DNA from: Nitrospira sp. | Lineage (GTDB): Bacteria; Nitrospirota; Nitrospiria; Nitrospirales; Nitrospiraceae | Length of the DNA: 64,000 nucleotides | Reading direction: 5' to 3' | NCBI GenBank assembly: GCA_030123625.1 | Contig: CP126121.1 | Span: forward strand, 4,132,179-4,196,178 | Part shown: positions 18,014-25,517 of the stretch, in pieces | Position numbering within the stretch: the first letter of the stretch is position 1 | How the letters are laid out: each line of letters opens with the position of its first letter | Translations under genes and position numbers: made by a program | Notes under the pieces: generated by a model | What the model was told of the DNA's origin: nothing | What the model saw: the letters and a program-made list of their open reading frames with translations, nothing else | Databases searched by the model: none

Positions 18014-19375
18014 ATGATCCTCCCGTCCATACGACACGTTGTCGTCGCATTGTGTGCCCTGGCTGGGGTTTTCTCTCCTATGCTTGAGCCGGTATTTGGC
18101 GGGACGGAATCCAACCTTCGGAAGATTCAAACGCTGTACGACAATCAGGAATACCAAAAGGCCCTGGAAGAGGTGGCCAAACTGGACAGGGAGACGTCCG
18201 GCGCACCGGAAGTTCATCGGCTTAAGATTTTCACACTGCTGAAGCTTGGCAACCCGAAAGATGCGCTGACGGAATATGACGAGCTTGTGCAGGTGTTGAA
18301 GCGCGAGGATTCATCCATCCTTCGCGAGATCGCGCTGGGATTTGTCCTCGTCTTGACGAAGGACATGCGCGAACAAATGCGAGGTGTGGCCTATACCGCC
18401 CTCAAGGAATGGCACAGTTCCGAGTCGATTCCCTATTTGGAAGACGGGCTCAGCGACGGATCCGGTCTTGTCCGAGCCCTAGCGGCCGAAGGGCTTGCGA
18501 GACTGGATGCGGGACGCCGCTCGATTCGATTCCGAAAGGCCCTGGAAGATCAGGCGGCGTTGGTGAAGGAAGCGGTACTCAAGGGGTTTGCCAAATCTGA
18601 TGATACGTCGGTCATTCCGCTCGTCGAGCCGGCCCTGAACGATCCTGAGGTTCGGGTACGAGTCGCAGCCGCCGGAGTGCTCTGTCATTTGAAACGACCC
18701 AAGGGTTGCGAATTACTCTTGCGGCACGCGAAAGCGCCGAATCCGGATGAGCGTGCCGCGGCGATTCGTGCCTTGATTGATCGGCAGTCATCAGAAATTT
18801 TGCCGATTCTCATCGAGTCGAGCGAACACAAACAGCCGTCGGTGCGCGGGGCTTCCGCGACAGCGTTCGCCCATGCGCCCACTGCCGAAGCCGTCACTGC
18901 GCTGGCACGCCTGCTGAGGGACCCGCTCCCTCCCGTGCGGATCGCCGCAGCCGTCAGCCTGGGGCAGCTGCGCGGATTCGACGTCCGTACGCCATTGCAT
19001 GGAGCTCTTGATGACCGCGATCTCCCCGTCAGGGCATTCGTCATCGGTGCATTACTGGAACAAGACGAACGGTATGAGATCGTGGCCGGTCCGATCCAGG
19101 CTCTCGCGAATGCGAAAGAGCCGGCCGTTCGTGCCGCCGTGGCACGAGCGTTGGGGCATGCCGTAGAATCGAATCGCGAACCGGCACGGTCGGCCTTGAT
19201 GCTGCTGGTTCAGGATACAGTGCCTCGCGTGAGGATCGCGGCGATCAAATCCTTGGCAAAGATTGATGATAGGCGCGCGATTCCGCTCCTCAAACAGGGC
19301 CTGCACGATGAGGATGATGCCGTTCGCGCAACGGCCGGAGGAGCGCTGTTGAAAATCGTGCTGCCGAAAGAATAG
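18014..19375 (+). CDS. HEAT-repeat exported protein
   Basis: The 453-residue protein has a signal peptide (VFSPMLEPVFGG region). A short TPR-like helical start at about residues 35-90 is followed by roughly eight to nine HEAT repeats of the DPEVRVRVAAAGVL type up to the C-terminus. HEAT solenoids are protein-protein scaffolds. Secretion plus operon position suggests a periplasmic scaffold for the copper proteins encoded upstream, which is inference only. I chose the ATG at 18014, four bases after the previous stop, because the signal peptide begins there. A longer frame from 17759 overlaps the upstream gene and is an artefact. Confidence 0.75.
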   Translation: MILPSIRHVVVALCALAGVFSPMLEPVFGGTESNLRKIQTLYDNQEYQKALEEVAKLDRETSGAPEVHRLKIFTLLKLGNPKDALTEYDELVQVLKREDSSILREIALGFVLVLTKDMREQMRGVAYTALKEWHSSESIPYLEDGLSDGSGLVRALAAEGLARLDAGRRSIRFRKALEDQAALVKEAVLKGFAKSDDTSVIPLVEPALNDPEVRVRVAAAGVLCHLKRPKGCELLLRHAKAPNPDERAAAIRALIDRQSSEILPILIESSEHKQPSVRGASATAFAHAPTAEAVTALARLLRDPLPPVRIAAAVSLGQLRGFDVRTPLHGALDDRDLPVRAFVIGALLEQDERYEIVAGPIQALANAKEPAVRAAVARALGHAVESNREPARSALMLLVQDTVPRVRIAAIKSLAKIDDRRAIPLLKQGLHDEDDAVRATAGGALLKIVLPKE

Positions 19376-19483
19376 GGTCGGGACGTGTCGTTGTACAGCG
19401 TTCATCGACATGGTAGGACCGAAATCACGTTCCATGGCGATGGTTCCATGAATTCGTTCTGATTTTGTCGAAGGAGTGTACCT

Positions 19484-20359
19484 ATGGGTGTTCACATGTT
19501 CGCTGTGGCGGCGTTGTTGTTGTGCTTCGGATTGGATGCGTCCGTTCTGTTCGCGAATGAACAACCGGCTCATGATCCGGTCGGGTCGCCGACGGGCAAA
19601 GACGGTGCACCAATGATCGTGGTCCCGGCCGGCTCGTTCCCGATGGGTGTTCCGGAGGGAGCCCGTGACGGAGGACGCGATGAATATCCACGCCATGACG
19701 TGTTCGTCGACACATTTGCCATCGACACATTTGAAGTGACAAACGGCCGTTATCTGGAATTCGTAAAGTCCACAGGGCATCGCGTTCCGCAAAATCCAAG
19801 AAATCCGACCAGAAATCTCTGGCAAGGAGAGAGCATCACGGATGAGTTGATCGATCGACCCGTCATCAATGTCGACTGGTTTGATGCCGAGGCCTACTGC
19901 AGATGGGCGGACAAACGACTCCCCACTGAAGCCGAATGGGAAAAGGCGGCTAAAGGGACGTCCGATAGGCGATTCCCTTGGGGGAATGTCGAACCGACCC
20001 CCAAGCATCTCAATTATAATCAACGGTGGATCGGGGAGAGGACTCTCATGCCCGTCGGAAGTTATGAGGCGGGCAAGAGTCCGTATGGAGTGTATGACAT
20101 GGCCGGCAATGTGTGGGAGTGGGTCAATGACTGGTACGATGCCCGATACTATGAGAAGAGCCCGAAAAAGAATCCGAGAGGTCCCGACACAGGCATAAAG
20201 AAAGTGATTCGCGGCGCGGGCTGGCAAAACGAGACGCCGACGGTCCGCATTTTTACTCGCGTGGAGAGCGATCCAACGGTTCGGAATGAGTCCACGGGAT
20301 TTCGTTGCGCGACCAGTGGACCGATGAAACAGTCAACAGGAAATCCGTCTACTCCATAA
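19484..20359 (+). CDS. SUMF1/formylglycine-generating-enzyme-fold exported protein
   Basis: The 291-residue exported protein is mostly a SUMF1 domain: PAGSFPMG near residue 46, a TNGRYLEFVKSTGH segment, LPTEAEWEKAAKG, YDMAGNVWEWVNDWY and a C-terminal STGFRCA. True formylglycine-generating enzymes carry a reactive cysteine pair after the RGGSF motif. Here the equivalent stretch (RGAGWQNETPTVRIFTR) has no cysteine, so sulfatase-activating oxidase activity is unlikely and a binding or structural role fits better. AAGGAG lies just upstream of the ATG. It is the last gene of the cupredoxin operon and converges on a second SUMF1-fold gene. Confidence 0.8.
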   Translation: MGVHMFAVAALLLCFGLDASVLFANEQPAHDPVGSPTGKDGAPMIVVPAGSFPMGVPEGARDGGRDEYPRHDVFVDTFAIDTFEVTNGRYLEFVKSTGHRVPQNPRNPTRNLWQGESITDELIDRPVINVDWFDAEAYCRWADKRLPTEAEWEKAAKGTSDRRFPWGNVEPTPKHLNYNQRWIGERTLMPVGSYEAGKSPYGVYDMAGNVWEWVNDWYDARYYEKSPKKNPRGPDTGIKKVIRGAGWQNETPTVRIFTRVESDPTVRNESTGFRCATSGPMKQSTGNPSTP

Positions 20360-20391
20360 TGCTCTGAGCAGTCGAGACGGTTCCTGAGCGG

Positions 20392-21291
20392 CTAAGGACT
20401 CTCGATCATCAATGATCGCGCGCATCGGAAACCGATTGTCGCGGCACGTTGATCCGGAGAGGCACCGCCTCGGGTCGCCGCTCGCAGCATGACGGGTCGG
20501 CTTTTCCAAGAACCGCCCCGAACGCTCTTGTAACGCCCGGTGGATGGTCCCGATGGATTACGCTCCGGCATATAGGCGTAGTAGTCGAACCCGAACCAAT
20601 CCTGTACCCATTCGGCAATGTTGCCCGCCATATGGTGCAGACCATAAGGACTTTTACCGTCCTCATAGGAATCTACTGCCGCGAGAATGGGGATTTCATG
20701 GACATGGTGCTGCCCGAACATCGCGAGTGTGGGGTTGGGAATTGCTTCGCCCCATGGATAAGGAATCCCTTCGGCCCCTCGCGCCGCTTTCTCCCATTCA
20801 GCCTCGGTCGGTAGTCTGGCCTGTTTTGCCGCACAGAGATCGTTCGCCTCTGTCCATGTGACATAGAGCGCAGGCCAGCGGGATAGGATCTGGTCGGAGA
20901 TGAAGTGGACGGTGATGACGTGCCAGAGGAGTTTCTGCAGCTCGTCCGAGGGATGAATCTTTTGTCTCTGCAGAAAGGCCAGGTATTCTCCAAGGCTTAC
21001 TTCATCTCGATTTATCTCATAGGCATCCAACCAGACTCGATGTTGAGGCAGTTCCGTATCGTCAAACTGCGTCCGGCCCCCGTAGGGATCATCATCGACT
21101 CTGTTGCTTCCGAGCAAGAACGTTCCGGCTGGCACGGTCATCATCGGCGACGGCCTGGCCAGCGTGACGATCTCCGTTACATGGCGTGCGAGTTCCGGTG
21201 AAGGTTGAGAGCCAGCCACTGCGATGGAGGGACTTTCAATAATGACCAGGAGGAATAGCGTGATGACCGGCCATACGCAATAAGGCGGCAT
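20392..21291 (-). CDS. Second SUMF1-fold exported protein, convergent
   Basis: The 299-residue protein has an N-terminal signal peptide (PSIAVAGS) and a SUMF1 domain: PAGTFLLGSNR, RLPTEAEWEKAARG, YGLHHMAGNIAEWVQDWFG, RGGSW and IGFRCAR. Like its convergent neighbour, it lacks cysteines in the stretch after RGGSW (KSRPVMLRAATRGG), so it is probably not an active formylglycine-generating enzyme. The gene ends 32 bp from the end of the other SUMF1 gene, with no clear terminator between them. Its promoter region faces the HtrA-like protease and contains a 16-bp tandem repeat. Sequence identity between the two SUMF1 proteins looks only moderate, so they are not a recent duplication. Confidence 0.8.
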   Translation of the reverse strand: MPPYCVWPVITLFLLVIIESPSIAVAGSQPSPELARHVTEIVTLARPSPMMTVPAGTFLLGSNRVDDDPYGGRTQFDDTELPQHRVWLDAYEINRDEVSLGEYLAFLQRQKIHPSDELQKLLWHVITVHFISDQILSRWPALYVTWTEANDLCAAKQARLPTEAEWEKAARGAEGIPYPWGEAIPNPTLAMFGQHHVHEIPILAAVDSYEDGKSPYGLHHMAGNIAEWVQDWFGFDYYAYMPERNPSGPSTGRYKSVRGGSWKSRPVMLRAATRGGASPDQRAATIGFRCARSLMIESP

Positions 21292-21333
21292 AACATAGTG
21301 TCCGGAAGATCATGGCTGGATCCGGATCGCGCT

Positions 21334-21365
21334 GCACTATAAACCGAACGCACTATAAACCGAAT
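21334..21365. repeat. 16-bp tandem direct repeat in a divergent promoter region
   Basis: The unit GCACTATAAACCGAAC occurs twice in direct tandem, the second copy with T at the last base. Each copy contains a TATAAA stretch that could act as a -10 box or AT-rich operator core. It lies between the divergent SUMF1-fold gene and the HtrA-like gene, where regulatory sites for either would be expected. Confidence 0.5.
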
Positions 21366-21493
21366 ACTCTTGGCTTACAATTGTTTCGGACGGCGGCCAG
21401 GCCATTGTGAGTCATGGGCACCTTTTCAGAAACAACGCGAACCGATTATAGTAGGCAGCTCGAACATGTGCGCCGCATCGGAAAGGAGCTTGC

Positions 21494-22528
21494 ATGAGCC
21501 TCTGCCGCCTCTTTGCAGCCCGCTACCTGTCTTTTCATATGTTCGGTGTATGCGTCGCCACGACAATGCTCAGCCTCCCGCTCAACGCTGAAACGACGCC
21601 GGTCAGCCAGGACGGGTTTCTTCGAGCGAGACAGGTGACCGTCGGAATTCTCGCAGATACACACGATCAGCGAATGCCGGAGAAGCCCGGAAAGGTTATC
21701 GTACGAGGAACCGGCGTTCATCTGCGAGACGGCTATGTCATTACCGCGCGACATACCGCAGAGAAACACGGGCTTGCAACAGGTCCCGTTATTCAGAAAC
21801 GGATACACGTACTCACGAATGACCTCCATGAACTCCCTGCCGATCTTGTGAGCGAGAATGCGTTCATGGATGTCGTCTTGTACCGAGTCGGCGAGCCGCA
21901 TCGCTCCAAATTGCAGGCCGGGACATCTTTTGCCGCGGCTGAGGCATCATCCGGGATGGAAATCTTCACCGTCGGTTATCCTCTTGGTTGGGGCCCGACC
22001 ATGGCCTTTGGGAAAATCGGCAATACCAACACCTTCCTGCAAACCGTGGATACCCGTCTCATCCAGACCGATCTTTCGGCCTGCAGTGGAAATTCAGGAG
22101 GTGGGCTGTTCAATGCGCAAGGAGAACTTGTCGGCATCGTGCATGCCGTGATCCAAACCGATAAAGACGAAACCCAGGCCCATTGCAGTCGCATGACCTT
22201 TGCCATTCCAGGGACCCTTGCGGAGCGCATCATCAATGCATCTCTGTCAGGAAAGCCGCTTGCCTTCTCAAGGCTTGGGGTCCAGATGACGTCGGTAAAA
22301 GACGGCACGAAGTTGCGCGTTGCCGTGAAGGAAGTCGCTGAACCGGCAAAATCTGCGGGTATTCAGAAACACGATATCTTGCTGGCCATCGAGAGTACGG
22401 AGATTGTCGATGGAGCCCAGCTGAAAAATTTCCTCATCGAGTGGACGAACCCGGGCCAAGAGGTGTCGGTCAAAGTGCGTCGAGTCGATGTTGATTTGAC
22501 GTTCCATGTCGTGCTTGGCGGTGGGTGA
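21494..22528 (+). CDS. HtrA-like trypsin-fold serine protease with one PDZ domain
   Basis: The 344-residue exported protein has a trypsin-like domain with a complete triad: His87 in ITARHTA, Asp126 in FMDVVLY and Ser201 in SGNSGGGLF. A single PDZ domain spans residues ~255-344. This is the layout of DegS/HtrA periplasmic quality-control proteases, although the catalytic domain is divergent and carries an extra cysteine next to the active serine (ACSGNS). AAAGGAGC precedes the ATG at 21494. It is probably monocistronic: a hairpin follows the stop and a repeat-containing promoter region precedes it. The substrate is unknown. Confidence 0.8.
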   Translation: MSLCRLFAARYLSFHMFGVCVATTMLSLPLNAETTPVSQDGFLRARQVTVGILADTHDQRMPEKPGKVIVRGTGVHLRDGYVITARHTAEKHGLATGPVIQKRIHVLTNDLHELPADLVSENAFMDVVLYRVGEPHRSKLQAGTSFAAAEASSGMEIFTVGYPLGWGPTMAFGKIGNTNTFLQTVDTRLIQTDLSACSGNSGGGLFNAQGELVGIVHAVIQTDKDETQAHCSRMTFAIPGTLAERIINASLSGKPLAFSRLGVQMTSVKDGTKLRVAVKEVAEPAKSAGIQKHDILLAIESTEIVDGAQLKNFLIEWTNPGQEVSVKVRRVDVDLTFHVVLGGG

Positions 22529-22577
22529 GCGGAGTCGACCTTCGGCTTACGAGTTGATTGGGCACCGATCGTTGGGC

Positions 22578-22604
22578 GGACTTGCCGGCCCACTAGGCAA
22601 GTCC
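22578..22604 (+). terminator. Hairpin downstream of the protease gene, possible terminator
   Basis: A perfect 9-bp inverted repeat (GGACTTGCC and GGCAAGTCC) with a 9-base loop lies 50 bp after the protease stop. There is no T-tract, so it is at best a weak intrinsic terminator or an mRNA-stabilising hairpin. Confidence 0.45.
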
Positions 22605-22789
22605 CCAGTTGATTCGTACTCCACTTCAGTTTACTTATTAGCGTCTGCTCATCTCCATTGCATGATGGTGTGGTGGCTTCTGACTTCTCTTATCCACATT
22701 CCAATATCCTTGTTCACCATCGGTGCCTGCCGTCCGGAAGACCGGCAAACCGGTCTTGCAGAACAAGAGCTGACGTCCTAAAGCAACAC

Positions 22790-23185
22790 ATGGCACATTC
22801 GGTCATTCCACAGGAAGTCGCCCGATTCATTCTGGATCGTATCGATTCGATTGCGCAGTTGGAGGCGGTACTGCTGCTGCGTCAAAGCCCTGATACCTGG
22901 TGGGAAGGCAAACAGGTAGCGGACCGGTTGTATATCTCCGAGGAAGACTGTGCGCCGGTGCTGGACGGACTGTGCCGCCAAGGTCTGCTGGTGTGCATGC
23001 GGGAGCAACCGAAGCCGATCTATCGGTACAGGCCGGATACCGGAGATCTTCGCGAAATGGTGGATCGGCTCGCCTATTATTATTCGAAGCATCTCGTGCC
23101 GGTGTCGAATCTTGTGCATGCCAAGGTCCAGATGCGGATGGAACAGTTTGCCGAGGCGTTCAGGTTCTTATCCAAGGAAGAATGA
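22790..23185 (+). CDS. Winged-helix DNA-binding protein
   Basis: The 131-residue protein has a predicted winged-helix fold at about residues 15-85 (VLLLRQSPDTWWEGKQVADRL ... VLDGLCRQGLLVC, with a wing YRYRP). A C-terminal helix follows. It could regulate transcription of the two small membrane-protein genes that follow and overlap it. The ATG at 22790 was chosen as the first codon giving this domain, and the upstream frame to 22658 looks non-coding. The stop overlaps the start of the next gene (ATGA), so translation is coupled. I recognise the arrangement but not a named family. Confidence 0.65.
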   Translation: MAHSVIPQEVARFILDRIDSIAQLEAVLLLRQSPDTWWEGKQVADRLYISEEDCAPVLDGLCRQGLLVCMREQPKPIYRYRPDTGDLREMVDRLAYYYSKHLVPVSNLVHAKVQMRMEQFAEAFRFLSKEE

Positions 23186-23442
23186 TGGCCTCATTCATCT
23201 ACGGTCTCTGTGCCCTGACTGCCGGCCTCTGTGCCTGGTTATTGCTGCGGGCGTACAAGGGGAGCCGGTATCAGCTGTTGTTCTGGAGCGGTCTCTTTTT
23301 CGCCGTCGTCACGATCAATAACCTTTTACTGGTGGCCGATAAGCTGGTCTTTCCCATGATGGATTTGAGCGTCCTCCGCTATACCGTTGCGCTAGCGGCA
23401 CACGGCCTGCTGTTGTTCGGCCTGATTTCCGAATCGAAGTAA
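23182..23442 (+). CDS. Small membrane protein, DUF5985-like
   Basis: The 86-residue protein has three hydrophobic helices (FIYGLCALTAGLCAWLLL, LLFWSGLFFAVVTINNLLLV and VALAAHGLLLFGLI) with a YKGSRYQL loop. It resembles the DUF5985 family of short inner-membrane proteins. Function is unknown. The start overlaps the stop of the winged-helix gene. The next gene encodes a similar small membrane protein four bases downstream, so the three genes form one tight unit. Confidence 0.65.
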   Translation: MMASFIYGLCALTAGLCAWLLLRAYKGSRYQLLFWSGLFFAVVTINNLLLVADKLVFPMMDLSVLRYTVALAAHGLLLFGLISESK

Positions 23443-23445
23443 TGC

Positions 23446-23754
23446 GTGCGGTCCATGTTGCAATCGATAGCGCTGAAAGAGTTGCTGCTCGGAGCCCTCG
23501 TGATGAGCGAGGTCGTCTTGGCACTGTTCTTTCTGCACTATTGGAGAGTGACGCGGGACCGGTTCTTTCTCTTTTTCACCTGGTCTTTTGTGCTCGGAAC
23601 CGGGAGCCGCCTGGTGTTGGCCGTACACCTTGGAAACGACGAATTCGAGCCGCTTATTTATCTCCTACGACTTCTCTCCTATGTGATTATCGTGGTCGCG
23701 ATTGTCGATAAGAATCGTGTCTCGATCGCCAAGCTCCTTTTCCAGCGGACATGA
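23446..23754 (+). CDS. Second small membrane protein, DUF5985-like
   Basis: The protein of about 100 residues has three hydrophobic helices and a WRVTRDRFFLFFTWSF segment that parallels the preceding protein, suggesting an old duplication. The start is either the GTG at 23446 or the ATG at 23455, and neither has a convincing ribosome-binding site, so translation is probably coupled. The partner and function are unknown. It is the last gene of the winged-helix unit and converges on the threonylcarbamoyl-AMP synthase gene. Confidence 0.6.
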   Translation: MRSMLQSIALKELLLGALVMSEVVLALFFLHYWRVTRDRFFLFFTWSFVLGTGSRLVLAVHLGNDEFEPLIYLLRLLSYVIIVVAIVDKNRVSIAKLLFQRT

Positions 23755-23842
23755 TATGCGTGGAGAACGGGGCAGTGAGGAACGAAGAGAAAGAAAGAAT
23801 GGGAGCACTCGTTCTGCGAGTCATGAAGAACAGGAGGCGCCG

Positions 23843-24862
23843 TCATGACGCGGCGCAGCGGCGCAGACGATCCATGATCGCGACCCCAAGTCCTTCTTCC
23901 TTGCAAGGCTCTACATAGATCCTGTCCAGGCCGGCGGAGTCCAGCCTTCGCAGCGCTGCAAACAGGCAGCGTGCAGCTTCCCTTAGGTCGCCGGTAGGAG
24001 AGAGAACTTCCACGGCTGCAAAACGATCGTCGGCATCTCCGGCCTGCGAGTGGATCAATAAGCCCGCCCGCTCGTCATCTTTCGGCATAGGCCTTGCGCC
24101 TGCGGAGGCTAAGATCGTCAGGGGCGTCCGTGTCGCGTAATGGCGGGACAATTGACCGGGTGCGATCGACCGTTCATTCACAGACGACCGTCGAATAGAG
24201 CCGATGACGGCGAGGAGTTGTTCGATGGTGATGCTGCCGGGCCGTAACAATTCTGGCAGTGGTCCTGCCAGTGAAACAATCGTCGACTCGACCCCAACCG
24301 GGCAGGGTCCTCCGTCGAGTATGAGATCGACTTTGCTTCCAAGCCCGTCAGCAACGTGCTGAGCGGTCGTGGGGCTGACATAGCCGAAGGGATTGGCGCT
24401 GGGGGCGGCGATCGGAGTGCCGGCTTCTCGAATGAACGCCTGCGCCACAGGATGGTTCGGCATTCTGACCGCTACCGTTGAAAGCCCGGCCGTGACGAGA
24501 TCCGGGATGGCCGGCTGTTTTGGCAGGACCAGCGTCAGCGGACCCGGCCAAAAGGCATCCATGAGCCGTTGACCCGGAACGGGCAGGGTTTCAATCACAA
24601 CGTTCAACTGCTGGGGATCAGCGATGTGGACGATGAGCGGGTCGAACTGAGGACGTTGTTTGGCTTCGAACACCTTTGCCGCTGCGTCGGCATTCATCGC
24701 ATCGCAACCGAGTCCATAGACTGTTTCGGTTGGAAATGCGACAAGTCCGCCTGTTCTGATGATCCTTCCCGCTAGCCGGATGGATTCTGAATCTGCCGCC
24801 GAGAGAACGGCACCTTTCACATGATTGGTCTCTCCACCCATCGGAATACAGGAATGCCGCAC
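23843..24862 (-). CDS. L-threonylcarbamoyladenylate synthase (Sua5/YrdC family)
   Basis: The 339-residue protein carries the YrdC domain (GGLVAFPTETVYGLGCDA, AKQRPQFDPLIVHI, SANPFGYVSPTTAQHV) and the extra C-terminal Sua5 domain, so it is the long form. It makes threonylcarbamoyl-AMP from threonine, bicarbonate and ATP for the t6A modification of tRNAs reading ANN codons. The frame can start at a GTG (24862) or an ATG (24841), and neither has a strong ribosome-binding site. The neighbour upstream on the same strand is a cyclophilin gene only 12 bp away, so the two are probably co-transcribed. Confidence 0.9.
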   Translation of the reverse strand: MRHSCIPMGGETNHVKGAVLSAADSESIRLAGRIIRTGGLVAFPTETVYGLGCDAMNADAAAKVFEAKQRPQFDPLIVHIADPQQLNVVIETLPVPGQRLMDAFWPGPLTLVLPKQPAIPDLVTAGLSTVAVRMPNHPVAQAFIREAGTPIAAPSANPFGYVSPTTAQHVADGLGSKVDLILDGGPCPVGVESTIVSLAGPLPELLRPGSITIEQLLAVIGSIRRSSVNERSIAPGQLSRHYATRTPLTILASAGARPMPKDDERAGLLIHSQAGDADDRFAAVEVLSPTGDLREAARCLFAALRRLDSAGLDRIYVEPCKEEGLGVAIMDRLRRCAAS

Positions 24863-24874
24863 CGAGGCCTGTCC

Positions 24875-25402
24875 CTACTCCTTCACGGTCATCGTGATCG
24901 TGATCGGATCGAGCGGGTTGTCCCGCTCGTCGCGAGGGACACCGACGATCTTGTCGACAACCTCGATCCCACGAAAGACTTCTCCAAACACCGTGTACCG
25001 CCGATCCAAACCGCTGTTCTCTCCTACGCAAATAAAAAACTGTGAGCCGTTGTCGTTGAAGTCACGCGTGCTATTGCTCTCACGGGGCATTTTCGCCGTG
25101 GAGACTGCGCCACGCTTATGTGGTTGATCGTTCGGCTCGGGGGGAAGAAAGTATCCCGGTCCGCCCGTGCCGTGGAGCGCGCGATCGGAGGTTTTGCTCA
25201 ATGGATCGCCGCCTTGAATGATGAAGCCGGGCACCACACGATGGAACGTGGTGCCGTCATAGAACTTCATCTTGACGAGATTGATGAAGTTCTCCACATG
25301 GCGTGGTGCTGCATCGGAGTAGAACCGAATCTTGATCTCACCGAATCTCGTGGCGATCGTGACTCGGGGATCTTTCTTTCGAAACTCGAGTGCCATCGTC
25401 AT
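24875..25402 (-). CDS. Cyclophilin-type peptidyl-prolyl cis-trans isomerase
   Basis: The 175-residue cyclophilin shows FHRVVPGFIIQGGDP, the GSQFFICVG core and LDRRYTVFGEV. The catalytic arginine is in FHR and the conserved Q is in IIQGGDP. No signal peptide is visible, so it probably acts in the cytoplasm as a folding catalyst. The start is ATG at 25402 or 25396 (MTMALEF), and a ribosome-binding site is weak. It lies upstream of the threonylcarbamoyl-AMP synthase gene and downstream of the MFS transporter gene, all on the minus strand. A heptamer repeat lies between it and the transporter gene. Confidence 0.9.
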   Translation of the reverse strand: MTMALEFRKKDPRVTIATRFGEIKIRFYSDAAPRHVENFINLVKMKFYDGTTFHRVVPGFIIQGGDPLSKTSDRALHGTGGPGYFLPPEPNDQPHKRGAVSTAKMPRESNSTRDFNDNGSQFFICVGENSGLDRRYTVFGEVFRGIEVVDKIVGVPRDERDNPLDPITITMTVKE

Positions 25403-25482
25403 GAATGTAGCAAGGCGGTCTTCCTGGTGACAAGTCTTACCGGCAGTGCTGAGTTTTGTGTGCCGAGTCCTGAAAGAAACCG

Positions 25483-25517
25483 CTCAGCACTCGTGTCTCA
25501 GCACTCAGCACTATCTC
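25483..25517. repeat. Heptanucleotide repeat array (CTCAGCA)n overlapping a gene end
   Basis: Five consecutive 7-base units read CTCAGCA, CTCGTGT, CTCAGCA, CTCAGCA, CTATCTC. The array covers the stop codon and last codons of the MFS transporter gene, so the terminal residues SAEC are repeat-encoded. An inverted copy of the unit (GTGCTGAG) lies about 30 bp away at 25446-25453. The same unit occurs inside lhr (54.3 and 55.1 kb). Confidence 0.75.

Noticed and set aside
19052-20227. 391-codon minus-strand frame across the HEAT-repeat and SUMF1-fold genes
   Set aside because: It overlaps two well-supported plus-strand genes and has no motif of its own.
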